This document shows, in pieces, positions 15,318-23,585 of a stretch of 64,000 nucleotides of DNA. The translations under genes were made by a program, and so were the position numbers. Location of the stretch: positions 1-64,000 of the forward strand of contig JADLGE010000022.1 of assembly GCA_020849475.1 (NCBI GenBank). Direction: 5' to 3'. Within the stretch, counting starts at the first letter, position 1. The number at the start of each line of letters is the position of its first letter. The notes below the pieces were generated by a model. That model saw nothing but the letters and a program-made list of their open reading frames with translations, did no database searches and was not told the origin of the DNA. This DNA is from Gammaproteobacteria bacterium (GTDB lineage Bacteria > Pseudomonadota > Gammaproteobacteria > Ga0077536).

Positions 15318-17242
15318 GCCTTGGTCCCCCGCGTCGCCACGGCATCGCCGTGTTTGTCGATGGCCAATGTCCAGCCGGCTTCGATGAGCCAGGTGAAGGT
15401 GCCGCCGTCCACCACGCACGGCCCGCTGACGGCATGGCCGGCGAGACTCTCGTGCTGATAGACCGGCAGGCCCGGCGCCGCCGCCAGTGGCGAAGCGCGA
15501 TGTTCCGCCGCGTGCGGCGCAGGTGTCTCTGGGTATTCGGGCAGCGCCACTTCGCCCAAGGCAAAGCGTGCGTCCAGCTTGAGCAAGCTCGCGTCGGGCA
15601 GACGCGCGGCGAGCTTGTCGAGGGCCGCGGCGCTGGTGCCACGACCGCTCACCTGCTTGCGTGCAGCGTTTTCCAGCGTCCACTCGTAGCGCGCGGCGGC
15701 AGCGTCGAAGCCTTCACCGGCCAGATCGCGGCGCGCCTGGGCAAGCAGTTCAAGACCGGCATCGCGCACGTTCGCCGCGCCGCCACTGATCGCGCACTCG
15801 TAGACATGCAACACATCGGAGATGGCGGAGCCGAAAGCGCTGAACACCGTGCCGAGCGCGAACAGATGCACACGTTCCACACCGAGGGCCTCGGCCACCG
15901 CCGTGCCGAACAGCGGGCCGTTGCCGCCGTAGGCAAAGAGCTCTACGCCCTTGTGATTCTTCCAGCCCGCTTCGGCCGCCGTATCGCGGGCCAGGGTCGC
16001 CATCATCTCGACGGCGGTGGCGCGCACGCGGCGCGCCGCTTCGACCACATCGACGGCCAGCGGCTCGGCGACATGACGGGTGATGGCGGCGCGCGCCTTG
16101 TCGACGTCGAGCACGCGGCGACCGTTCAGGAAGGCGGTCGGCGACAGCACGCCGAGCACCACGAGGGCGTCGGTCAGGGTCGCGTTGTTGCCGCCCAGGC
16201 CATAGCAGGCCGGCCCCGGCGCCGCGCCCATGCTTTCCGGCCCGAGCGTCACCTGACCGCCACTGGCCTTGGCCACGCTGCCACCGCCGAGGGCGTTGGA
16301 GCGCAGGATGGGCATGGCGGTGCGCACCGGAATGCCGAAGATGTTGCCCTCAGGCCGCATCTCGATGCGGCCGTTGGTGATCGCGCTGGCCTTGCCGGTG
16401 GTGCCGCCGATGTCCATGGCCAGCACTTTCTTGAGCTTGGCGCGCGACGCCACATGGGCCGAGGCATGGGTGCCGAACAAGGGGCCGGACTCGATGGTGT
16501 CGACCGCCTTGGTCTTGCCGATGCGCGCCACACCGCCGTTCAGATGACCGACCAGGATGTCGCCCTTCCACTGGTGCTCGACCTTGACCTGGTCTTCGGC
16601 CTTGAACAGCGAATTGGCCAGCGCGTTATGCACGTAGGCATTGATCAGCGCGTAGTAGGTGCGCGACATGTCGTCGGGCCGCATCAGCATTTCACTGCCG
16701 GCCAGCGCCGGCACCGAGCCCAGGAAGTGATCGGGAAACTGCTCGCCGATGATGCGTATGACTTCCTGCTCGCGCGCACCATTCGGAAACGCGCCCTTGA
16801 GCGAAATGTTCACGCGCCGTATGCCTTGGTCGATGAGCGACTTCAGGGTCGCGACGATCTCGGCGCGACCGGCGCTGTCCGGCAGGCTGCTGACGAATTC
16901 GCGTTTGATCAGCGACGGCATGACCGCGGCGGTGGCCTGCGGGTCGTCGGCATAGAGGCTGTCCTCGTAGCCCGGCGACACGATGAGGCCAAGCTTGGGG
17001 CCCTTGCGCTGCGCGAGCACGTTGGAGGTCAGGGTCGAGGTCCAGCGGATGAGCCTGACCTCGTCGAGAAAACTTGTCAGGTCGCGAAAGCCGGCGGCCG
17101 CCGCCGCGGCTTCCAGACTCTGCATGAAGGATACGGTGACATCATGCGGCGTCGACTCGACCTTGATCAGCAGCGGCGCGGCGCCGCCACTCACCAAGGT
17201 ATCGGTCATGGTGCCGCCAGTATCGACATCGATACACAACAC
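15314..17242 (-). CDS. HyuA-like subunit of a ketone carboxylase, first copy (ApcA-like)
   Basis: 642 residues from GTG 17242, which follows a GGGGAG ribosome-binding site. This start is required because the nucleotide loop VLCIDVDTGGTMTDTL begins at once; the next ATG (within MTDTL) would cut the loop. Other blocks are LIRWTSTLTSNVLAQRKGPK, VLAMDIGGTTGKASAI (second phosphate loop), and VELFAYGGNGPLFG. It is first in a six-gene operon in which every junction is a 4-base overlap. The loop reads DTGGTMTD instead of the family's usual D-x-GGT-F-TD and the protein is 70 residues shorter than the second copy, so the two HyuA-like subunits probably have different jobs, as in acetophenone carboxylase. 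Confidence 0.82.
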   Translation of the reverse strand: MLCIDVDTGGTMTDTLVSGGAAPLLIKVESTPHDVTVSFMQSLEAAAAAAGFRDLTSFLDEVRLIRWTSTLTSNVLAQRKGPKLGLIVSPGYEDSLYADDPQATAAVMPSLIKREFVSSLPDSAGRAEIVATLKSLIDQGIRRVNISLKGAFPNGAREQEVIRIIGEQFPDHFLGSVPALAGSEMLMRPDDMSRTYYALINAYVHNALANSLFKAEDQVKVEHQWKGDILVGHLNGGVARIGKTKAVDTIESGPLFGTHASAHVASRAKLKKVLAMDIGGTTGKASAITNGRIEMRPEGNIFGIPVRTAMPILRSNALGGGSVAKASGGQVTLGPESMGAAPGPACYGLGGNNATLTDALVVLGVLSPTAFLNGRRVLDVDKARAAITRHVAEPLAVDVVEAARRVRATAVEMMATLARDTAAEAGWKNHKGVELFAYGGNGPLFGTAVAEALGVERVHLFALGTVFSAFGSAISDVLHVYECAISGGAANVRDAGLELLAQARRDLAGEGFDAAAARYEWTLENAARKQVSGRGTSAAALDKLAARLPDASLLKLDARFALGEVALPEYPETPAPHAAEHRASPLAAAPGLPVYQHESLAGHAVSGPCVVDGGTFTWLIEAGWTLAIDKHGDAVATRGTKA

Positions 17243-17413
17243 AGGCCTATCTCCCCTTTGGGGCGCCGCGTGGCGCCGGACTCGTCCCCCGCGGTGCTTG
17301 GCCGCGCGAGGTGTTGGGCGCAAAGGTAGAAGCTCGCCAGTCGCGAAACCATGTCCGATTCGGACAAAGCCGTGGTTAAATTGCTGTCCGATTATCCGTA
17401 ATTTCACCCCGTC
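17243..17413. promoter_or_regulatory. Divergent promoter region between the carboxylase operon and its probable regulator
   Basis: 171 bases separate the first HyuA-like start (minus, 17242) from the GAF/PucR-type regulator (plus, 17414). The half near the regulator is locally less GC-rich, with TTAAATTGCTGTCCGATTATCCGTAATTTC (17375-17404), the natural place for the regulator's own promoter. Within it CCGATTCGGACAA and TGTCCGATTATC (17352-17396) share a TGTCCGA/TCGGACA half-site in opposite orientation, a plausible operator. No confident -35/-10 pair can be named. Confidence 0.45.
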
Positions 17414-19213
17414 ATGGCCAAAGCCGCGCCCTCACGCCGCCGCCCTGCCGCTGTCGCCCGCCCTGCCACGACTAGCGGTGAACGCGCCGCCGCCGCGCTT
17501 GCTGCGATTGGCGCGGCGCTGGCCACGGCCGGCGAACACACCCAATGGCTGGGCGCGGTCATCGAACACGCCTGCGCCGCCATCGACGCCAGTGGCGGCG
17601 GCTTCATGCGTTTCGATGCCGACAGTGATGAGCTGGTGCTGCAGGCGCCGGCTTTCGGCGTGCAGGCCGAGGAAGTGGTGTCGCGCTATCGCGTGCGCGT
17701 GGCCGACGGCGGCAATGCCGCGCGCGTCTTTAAGTCGCGCCAACCGAGCATCGCCAACGATGCACAGCACGACCCGCGCTTCATTCAACGCTTCGTGCGC
17801 CTGTTCGATACCCACAACACGCTGACCGTGCCGCTGGTGCTGCGTGACCGCACACTCGGTATCTTCCATGCCATCAACAAGCGCAGCGGCGACTTCAGCG
17901 ACGACGATTGCGCGCTGCTGACGCGGCTCGCGCCGCTGTTGGCGGCCACCCTGGAACTGGTCAACCTCGAACGCAGTGTGGCGCGCAAGCGCCAGCACCT
18001 GGCGCGCGGTCAGGATCTGCACGAACGACTGCTGGCCGCGCAGCAACGCGCGGCCGGTGTCGAAGCGCTGTGCGCGGTATTGCACGGCGCCCTCAATCGG
18101 CCCCTGCTGCTGCTCGACAACCTGCGTCGCCCGCTCGCGTCCCACGCCTGGCCGCTGGATCCGGCGCAGGTCGCCCATGGTCTGGGCGAGCATGCCTTGC
18201 GTGATGGTCGCGCGGTGCAGCTGACGCTGCCGGCCGCGCCACCGCTGGCGGTGGCGGCGATCGCCATCACGCTCGCCGCCGAGCGCACCGGCACACTGCT
18301 GCTGGCGCTCGACGGTGCGCCGCTGGACGACGTGGAAACGCGCGCCGCCGAACAGGGCGCGAGCCTGCTGGCGCTGGAATTTCTCCATCAACGCGCGCTG
18401 GCGGCGGTCGCCAACCAGGTTGCCAACGCCGCACTGCTGGAACTGTTCGACGCGGCGGTGAGCAGTGAACACGCGCAACGTCTGCTTGCGCGGCTCGATA
18501 TCACGGGGCGCGGACCATGGCGGGTGCTGCTGCTGGAATTGCGCGCGACGCCGGCCACTGACGTGGCGCCGGCCTTGAGTCACGGCACGCTGTTGCGCGA
18601 AGCCCTGGAGCGCAGCCTCGGCAGCCTGCGCTCACGGCTGCGCCTGCTGCATTGGCGCGAGCACCTGGTGATCATTGCCGACGAAAGCAGCACCGAGCGC
18701 GTCACGGAGCGCAGCCAGGTGCGGCGCCTGCAGCAGGCGCTCGACAGCATCGAGGGTTTGCCGGCGCCGGTGCGTGTGCGCATCGGCATCGGTCGCGCGG
18801 AAAGCGACGCCGCGCAACTCGCTCTGTCATTGAAGAGCGCCGAACAGGCATTGCGCGCGCTGGAGCGTCTGCCGCAGAAGAATGCGACTTTGAAATTCGA
18901 GGAGCTGGGCGTCTACCGCCTGCTGCTCGGCGGCAACCAGCCGCGCGACCACACGGCCTTCGTCAATGAGGTGCTGGGTCCGGTGCTGCGCGCCGACAGT
19001 CGTGGTGGCGGTCGTGGCGCGCTGCTGGAAACCTTGGCCGCGCTGCTCGGCCACAACTTCAACCTGGCGGCGGTGGCGCGCCAGCTCGGCGTGCATCAGA
19101 ACACCGTCAAGTATCGCGTGCAGCAGTTGCGTGAAGCGTTTGGCCGCGACCCGAGTCGCGGCGATCTGCGTCTTGAGATTGAGCTCGCGCTCAAGATTCG
19201 ACTCATGCAATGA
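17414..19213 (+). CDS. GAF-domain transcriptional regulator with PucR/CdaR-type C-terminal helix-turn-helix
   Basis: 599 residues. An N-terminal GAF sensor spans about residues 40-185 (SGGGFMRFDADSDELVLQAP ... VPLVLRDRTLGIFHAIN), then a middle region with a predicted coiled/linker segment (residues 190-220), and a C-terminal block ending in the PucR-type HTH: LLETLAALLGHNFNLAAVAR followed by QLGVHQNTVKYRVQQLREAF (about residues 535-575). Regulators of this build usually activate catabolic operons in response to a small aromatic or organic acid. It is transcribed away from the ketone-carboxylase operon and shares its promoter region, so it most likely senses the ketone or its product. It is not the sigma-54 AcxR/AcoR type that controls several acetone carboxylase operons. 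Confidence 0.8.
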   Translation: MAKAAPSRRRPAAVARPATTSGERAAAALAAIGAALATAGEHTQWLGAVIEHACAAIDASGGGFMRFDADSDELVLQAPAFGVQAEEVVSRYRVRVADGGNAARVFKSRQPSIANDAQHDPRFIQRFVRLFDTHNTLTVPLVLRDRTLGIFHAINKRSGDFSDDDCALLTRLAPLLAATLELVNLERSVARKRQHLARGQDLHERLLAAQQRAAGVEALCAVLHGALNRPLLLLDNLRRPLASHAWPLDPAQVAHGLGEHALRDGRAVQLTLPAAPPLAVAAIAITLAAERTGTLLLALDGAPLDDVETRAAEQGASLLALEFLHQRALAAVANQVANAALLELFDAAVSSEHAQRLLARLDITGRGPWRVLLLELRATPATDVAPALSHGTLLREALERSLGSLRSRLRLLHWREHLVIIADESSTERVTERSQVRRLQQALDSIEGLPAPVRVRIGIGRAESDAAQLALSLKSAEQALRALERLPQKNATLKFEELGVYRLLLGGNQPRDHTAFVNEVLGPVLRADSRGGGRGALLETLAALLGHNFNLAAVARQLGVHQNTVKYRVQQLREAFGRDPSRGDLRLEIELALKIRLMQ

Positions 19214-19234
19214 CGGCGGCGGCGCGCCGCCGTT

Positions 19235-19828
19235 TCAGCCGCGACGCGCGCGACGCTTGAGCAGCGGCAGTGCCGCCAGGGCCAGCGTTGCCAGTGACAG
19301 CGCGTTCGGCTCCGGCACCAGCGTCAGGCGCGGCGACTGGCCGACGCACAGATTGGCGCCGCAGGGTGAGCCGGCGGCGCGAATGCGGGTGCGCGCTTCA
19401 GCGCCCGGCGCGCTGGCGCCGGGCACCGGCATCTGCACAGTCGTGAAGCAGGTCACGCAGGCCACGCCGCGGTCGCTCAAGGCCGAAGGTTTCAGCACAA
19501 AACCTAAAGACACCCAGCCGCTGTTGTTGGGCATCGCGCCGAGCAGCGGGCTCCAGTTGCTGAAACTGAAAGTCTTGAGATCGGCGAGATCGAATACACC
19601 AACGCCACTCACGTTCCAGCGGAAGGCGCTGAGCTCGGTGACGTCGACCACGGACGCGCTGGCGTTGTACTTGATGGTGAATTCGCCGGCGCCGGCGCTG
19701 CCGAGATCAAAGCGGTAATGCACGGGCGTGGCCTGCGCGATGCCGGTGCCTATTACCAGCGCCAGCAAGAGCAGCAGGCGCGGCACGGTGGTCGTGAGGC
19801 TGCTCGGGTAAGAATGCGTGGTGGCCAT
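19235..19828 (-). CDS. PEP-CTERM sorting-domain protein
   Basis: 197 residues. N-terminal signal peptide with a long hydrophobic core (LLLLLALVIGTGIAQA). The C-terminus shows the full PEP-CTERM tripartite signal: VPEP, a hydrophobic helix (NALSLATLALAALPLL) and a basic tail (KRRARRG). Such proteins are exported, held by the helix and processed by an exosortase, usually in exopolysaccharide-producing Gram-negatives. The mature part is beta-rich with two Cys pairs (CVTC and CGANLC) and no domain I recognise. ATG 19828 is preceded by an AGGAA-type ribosome-binding site. No exosortase or polysaccharide gene is in the window. Confidence 0.75.
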   Translation of the reverse strand: MATTHSYPSSLTTTVPRLLLLLALVIGTGIAQATPVHYRFDLGSAGAGEFTIKYNASASVVDVTELSAFRWNVSGVGVFDLADLKTFSFSNWSPLLGAMPNNSGWVSLGFVLKPSALSDRGVACVTCFTTVQMPVPGASAPGAEARTRIRAAGSPCGANLCVGQSPRLTLVPEPNALSLATLALAALPLLKRRARRG

Positions 19829-20144
19829 GGCTCGTCGGTTCCTGTGTTGACCTGACGCGGCGAAGCTTGAGTCAGCTTCGCGGTCGTCGCGGGCACGGCG
19901 TGTGCTCGTGGAGTGGATTGTCGACAGCGCGCCGCAAGGCAACAGGGCCAAGGCTGCGCTTACACCGTTCTTAACGATCAGCACGCGACTTTTGCGAGCC
20001 ACACCACATTCTGTTGCCCGCCCCCACGCGGCCGACGCACTTTTTTTCAATTCACGGGAACTCTCGCCGGCCACGCGACGAATAGTTCGCAAGCCAGCGC
20101 CCAGGCGCCGGACCAGAACAAGAAGCGAACACTTGGGGGTAGGC
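19829..20144. other. 316-base intergenic region between divergent PEP-CTERM and AraC genes
   Basis: The stretch must carry promoters for both flanking genes. It is less GC-rich in parts (TTCTTAACGATCAGCACGCG near 19970; ACTTTTTTTCAATTCACGGG near 20039), and the second is a likely leader or promoter for the AraC-type gene. I see no RNA gene, repeat or strong terminator. An in-frame extension of the AraC gene to 19902 exists but its encoded peptide is Arg-rich and unlike the family. Confidence 0.4.
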
Positions 20145-21065
20145 TTGAACGCAAGCGCAAGACAGCGTCGTGCGGCGCGCCTGGAATACGTGCTGGAGTA
20201 CATCGACGCCCATCCCGGCGACACCAGCGACGTCGAATTCCTGTCGGCGCTGGCGAGCATCTCGCCATTCCATTTTCATCGCGTGATGTCGAGTTATCTC
20301 GGCGAGTCAGTGTCGGCTTACGTGCGCAGACGCACGCTCGAGCGCGCCGCGCTGCGCATGCTGCTGGACGGCGCCTCGGTGACGGCCTCGAGCGTGATGT
20401 CGGGCTATTCCAGTTCGTCGGCATTTGCACGCGCGTTTCGCCGCCAGTTCGGTCACAGTCCACGCGACCTGGCTCAACGCCTTAACGCCCGCCGCACGCA
20501 TTGCGCGAGCTACATGCCCGCTGATCTCCAATACCGCACGCTGCCCGCGCAGGACCTGCTGGCCCTGCGCCGTTACGGCGCCCAGCACAGCGCCGCGCCG
20601 GCGGCGTGGGCGGCCGTGCGTGAGCTGCTGCGCGACAACGCCGGTGGCGCGCCGCGCACCCTCATCGGCATCCCCTGCGACAGCCCGGAACTGACGCCGA
20701 GCGAAAGACGCCGCTACGACGCCTGCGTCGACATCACCCTGCCGCCGCATGGCGAACTGGTGCGCAAGCGTCTGGCCGCCGGTGACTACGCCGTGTTCCA
20801 GTTTCGCGGCACGCTCGCCGCGCTCGAGCAAGCCCATGGCGCGGTGCGCTGGCACTGGTATCCGCAGTCCGGCACACGCATGCGCGACGTGCCGGCCTTC
20901 CACCGCCTTGGCGAGCTCCGTGACGATGGTGAACTGACGGCGGAGATTTTCTTTCCAGTGGAAAACGTTGCCGCGCGGGCGCGCCTGTTCGGCGCCAGCA
21001 GCAAAGCCGGCGACGGCCTGCCGATCAGCAATTGCGGGATGGCGGTGCAGACGCCCGCTCCGTAG
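20145..21065 (+). CDS. AraC-family regulator with GyrI-like effector-binding domain
   Basis: 306 residues. The N-terminal half is an AraC-type double HTH (LEYVLEYIDAHPGDTSDVEF ... SPFHFHRVMSSYLGESV ... SGYSSSSAFARAFRRQFGHS, about residues 12-110). The C-terminal half, from about residue 125 (YRTLPAQDLLALRRYG), is a GyrI/effector-binding fold with GIPCDSPEL and YAVFQFRGTL blocks. Proteins of this build (Rob, SoxS-like, DNA gyrase inhibitor-like) bind small hydrophobic ligands and activate efflux or stress genes. I place the start at TTG 20145 behind GGGGGTAGGC; no ATG or GTG gives a sensible N-terminus. The target is unknown. Confidence 0.75.
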   Translation: MNASARQRRAARLEYVLEYIDAHPGDTSDVEFLSALASISPFHFHRVMSSYLGESVSAYVRRRTLERAALRMLLDGASVTASSVMSGYSSSSAFARAFRRQFGHSPRDLAQRLNARRTHCASYMPADLQYRTLPAQDLLALRRYGAQHSAAPAAWAAVRELLRDNAGGAPRTLIGIPCDSPELTPSERRRYDACVDITLPPHGELVRKRLAAGDYAVFQFRGTLAALEQAHGAVRWHWYPQSGTRMRDVPAFHRLGELRDDGELTAEIFFPVENVAARARLFGASSKAGDGLPISNCGMAVQTPAP

Positions 21066-21168
21066 TCTTTCCAGCGCGAGCACTGTCCGGCGCCCTCGAC
21101 AAACCCACAGCATGTCGAGGCCGGCCGCGGGTGATGATTCGCGAAACCATGCAAGAGGGTTGAGAGAA

Positions 21169-21801
21169 ATGAACAAGGATGCTTTTAATTTGCGTTGCGC
21201 GGCGCTGGCCACTGCGCTGGCGCTGGTGTTCGGCACAACGTCGAGCTTCGCCGACGAAGCGGTGGCGGAAGCGCCGGTGGTGCAGCCGGCGGCCGAGGTT
21301 GACGCGCTTGCGACCGATGTGTCGGTGGTCGGCGTGGCAGGCGATGGCGTCGGCGAGGTGACGGTGGCGGAAGAACCGGCGGCGGTGGATGAACCTGCGC
21401 CAGTGGACGAGCCGCGCACCATCGACACCCCGCCAGCCGCTGACGAACCGCTGGCCGTCGATGAGCCGGTGGCCGAACCGGTGGCGGTCGAAGATCCGGC
21501 GCCGGTCGACGAGTGCGGCATGATGTGCTGGAACGTGGCAGACATGCCGCCCGGCGCCGTGCAGAAGGGTGGCGAGGAAGTCGATCCGCGCATCATGGAG
21601 TTCGGCGCCCCCGAGCCGACCATGAATGTCAGCGCCGAGTTGAGCGGCGCCATCGGCGTGTCCGAGCAGTTGGGCGCCACCGAGGCCGAACTCAATGATG
21701 ACGATGCCGTGCAGCCGCTGACGGCAAGCGCCGAGCCGGCGGTGGTCACCACCGCCAATGCCGGTGCTGTCAACGTGATCCGGGACGGTCACCTGCGCTG
21801 A
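21169..21801 (+). CDS. Exported acidic repeat protein, unknown function
   Basis: 210 residues with a clear signal peptide (MNKDAFNLRCAALATALALV, cleavage near SSFADEA). Residues about 65-115 are a degenerate Val-Asp-Glu-Pro repeat (EEPAAVDEPAPVDEP ... VDEPVAEPVAVEDPAPVDE), which is extended and acidic. A short Cys pair follows (DECGMMCWNVADMPPG) and then a Gly/Ala/Val-rich tail. Composition suggests a periplasmic or surface-spanning linker protein. A GAGGGTTGAGAG leader precedes ATG 21169, and a strong hairpin terminator follows at 21853. It lies immediately upstream of a TpsB-type porin but is separated from it by that terminator. Confidence 0.65.
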   Translation: MNKDAFNLRCAALATALALVFGTTSSFADEAVAEAPVVQPAAEVDALATDVSVVGVAGDGVGEVTVAEEPAAVDEPAPVDEPRTIDTPPAADEPLAVDEPVAEPVAVEDPAPVDECGMMCWNVADMPPGAVQKGGEEVDPRIMEFGAPEPTMNVSAELSGAIGVSEQLGATEAELNDDDAVQPLTASAEPAVVTTANAGAVNVIRDGHLR

Positions 21802-21852
21802 GTCCGGTGGCCTGCGCGCACGCGCAGGCCGCTTGAAAGCGGGCATACTGCA

Positions 21853-21886
21853 CGCCCCACCCCACTGCGGGGTGGGGCGTTTGCGT
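21853..21886 (+). terminator. Rho-independent-type terminator after the acidic repeat protein
   Basis: A perfect 11-bp stem, CGCCCCACCCC (21853-21863) with GGGGTGGGGCG (21869-21879), around a five-base loop ACTGC, followed by TTTGCGTTT. It separates the acidic repeat protein gene from the TpsB-like gene 38 bases further on. Confidence 0.75.
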
Positions 21887-21923
21887 TTAGAGCGGGTCCA
21901 AACCCTTCAGCCTCCATGTCCCG

Positions 21924-23570
21924 ATGATCCTTGTCGTCAGCTCCACCGTCCGCACCGCGTGGCGCGCCTGGCTGTGGGCGACGCTGCTGACGCTGGGCGG
22001 CGCGCAGAGTGTGCTTGCCGCACCGCCGGCCGACACCGGCACGCACAGCCACGCACGCCTGCTGCTGCGCGAACTTGAGTTCGCCGGCAACAGCGTGTTC
22101 TCCGACGCGCAACTGCTGAGCGTCGCCGCGCCCTTCATCGGCCAGCACCTGGCGGACGCCGATCTGCAGGCGCTGCTGCAACGATTGACCCAGGTCTATC
22201 TGCAGGCCGGCTACTCGACCTCGCGCGTGAGTCTGCCGGATCAGGATCTCGATGCCGGCCGGCTGCGGGTCGAAGTGGTGGAAGGCACGCTGGAAAAAAT
22301 CGTGGTCAACGGCGCCCATGCGCTCGACCCGGCCTATATCGCGCAGCGCCTGCAGGTCGGACTCACCACACCGCTCAACGTCGCCCTGCTCAATGCCAAC
22401 CTGCGTCTATTGATGCAGGAGCGCGGCATCGCCAACCTCAGCGCCGAATTGACGCCGGGCACGCGGGCCGGCGGCGCGGTGCTGGTGGTGACAGTCGAGG
22501 AAGGCACGCGCTACACCGCCGGCGTGCGCGTCGCCAATGATCGCGCACCCGCCGTCGGCGGAACGCGCGGTGCGATTGACGGCAGCGCGCACAATATTTT
22601 TGGTCACGGTGACACCGTCGACTTCACGCTTGGCCTCGCCAGCGGCCTGAACGATCTCGACTTTCGCATCAACCTGCCGTGGTCAGCGCGCGGCCCGGAA
22701 CTGTCGCTGCGCTATTTCCGCGCCGAGTCGCAACTTGTGGAAGAGCAGTTCGACGTGCTGGGCGCCCAAACCCGTAGCAGCGCGCTCGACCTGGGTGTGA
22801 ACCAGACCCTGTGGCGTGACCCACGGCGCCAGTTGCAGTTGGGTTTCAACCTGGTCGGCAAGCACAGCGAATCAACCCTGCTCGGTCTGCCGTTTTCCTT
22901 CAGCCCCGGCGTCAGCAATGGCAAGGCCGATGTGCGTGTCGCGCGTCTCGGTCTGACCTGGCGGCAAAGCTTTGCCAGGGATTCGTTCAGCGCACGCGCG
23001 GTGTGGTCGGCCGGCATCGGCGCGCTCGGCGCGACCGTGCATGGCAGTGCGCTGCCGGATTCGCAATTTCACAGTGGCTACCTGTCCATGCAATGGCTGC
23101 ACAGCTTCGGCCCGCGCGCCGGTTCTCTGTATGCGCGCGGCGAAGCGCAGCTCAGCAACGACGGCCTGTTGCCGCTGGAAAAATTTTCCTTAGGGGGCGT
23201 CAATTCCGTGCGCGGCTATCGCCGTTCACGCTTCGTGCGCGACGAAGGCTGGTCAAGCAGTGTGGAATATCGCTGGCCGCTGACGCGGCTGGCGGTGCCC
23301 GGCCTTGCGCGGCGCGCGGATGACGGGCAACTCAGCCTGGTGTTATTCGTCGACGCGGGACGCGCCTGGAATCTCGGTGACGACCGTCTCGATGAATTCG
23401 ACAGGCCCCGCACCCTGCTGGCGGCGGGCCCCGGCCTACGCTGGGAGATGGGCGCCGATACCCGCGCCGAGATCATGTGGGGCGGCGTGCGACGTCACGT
23501 GGCCGATACCGGCAGCGATCTGCAGGATGCCGGCCTGCACTTCCTGCTGAGCGCGCACCAGCAGTTCTGA
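21924..23570 (+). CDS. Two-partner-secretion outer-membrane translocator (TpsB; ShlB/FhaC/HecB family)
   Basis: 548 residues with a signal peptide (to about residue 33, VLAAPPADTG). POTRA domains follow: LLLRELEFAGNSVFSDAQLL (about 46-65) and LRVEVVEGTLEKIVVNGAH (about 114-132). From residue 200 the protein is a 16-strand beta barrel with alternating strands, the conserved loop-6 NSVRGYRRSRF motif (about residues 430-440) and a terminal strand ending in phenylalanine (FLLSAHQQF) for BAM insertion. It should export a large TpsA exoprotein carrying a TPS domain. No TpsA gene is adjacent, which is unusual for this family. ATG 21924 precedes the signal peptide directly. Confidence 0.85.
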   Translation: MILVVSSTVRTAWRAWLWATLLTLGGAQSVLAAPPADTGTHSHARLLLRELEFAGNSVFSDAQLLSVAAPFIGQHLADADLQALLQRLTQVYLQAGYSTSRVSLPDQDLDAGRLRVEVVEGTLEKIVVNGAHALDPAYIAQRLQVGLTTPLNVALLNANLRLLMQERGIANLSAELTPGTRAGGAVLVVTVEEGTRYTAGVRVANDRAPAVGGTRGAIDGSAHNIFGHGDTVDFTLGLASGLNDLDFRINLPWSARGPELSLRYFRAESQLVEEQFDVLGAQTRSSALDLGVNQTLWRDPRRQLQLGFNLVGKHSESTLLGLPFSFSPGVSNGKADVRVARLGLTWRQSFARDSFSARAVWSAGIGALGATVHGSALPDSQFHSGYLSMQWLHSFGPRAGSLYARGEAQLSNDGLLPLEKFSLGGVNSVRGYRRSRFVRDEGWSSSVEYRWPLTRLAVPGLARRADDGQLSLVLFVDAGRAWNLGDDRLDEFDRPRTLLAAGPGLRWEMGADTRAEIMWGGVRRHVADTGSDLQDAGLHFLLSAHQQF

Positions 23571-23585
23571 TGCGTGGCGCCGGGA

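Noticed and set aside
12796-17242. Annotation as N-methylhydantoinase/5-oxoprolinase genes
   Set aside because: Two HyuA-like genes with a zinc-ribbon gamma gene between them and a following CoA ligase fit ketone carboxylase much better than hydantoin or oxoproline hydrolysis.
10739-17329. Long plus-strand open frames (10739-12955, 12784-14559, 15350-17329) opposite the carboxylase operon
   Set aside because: His/Arg/Gly-rich nonsense peptides typical of antisense frames in GC-rich genes; the minus frames carry clear hydantoinase-family motifs.
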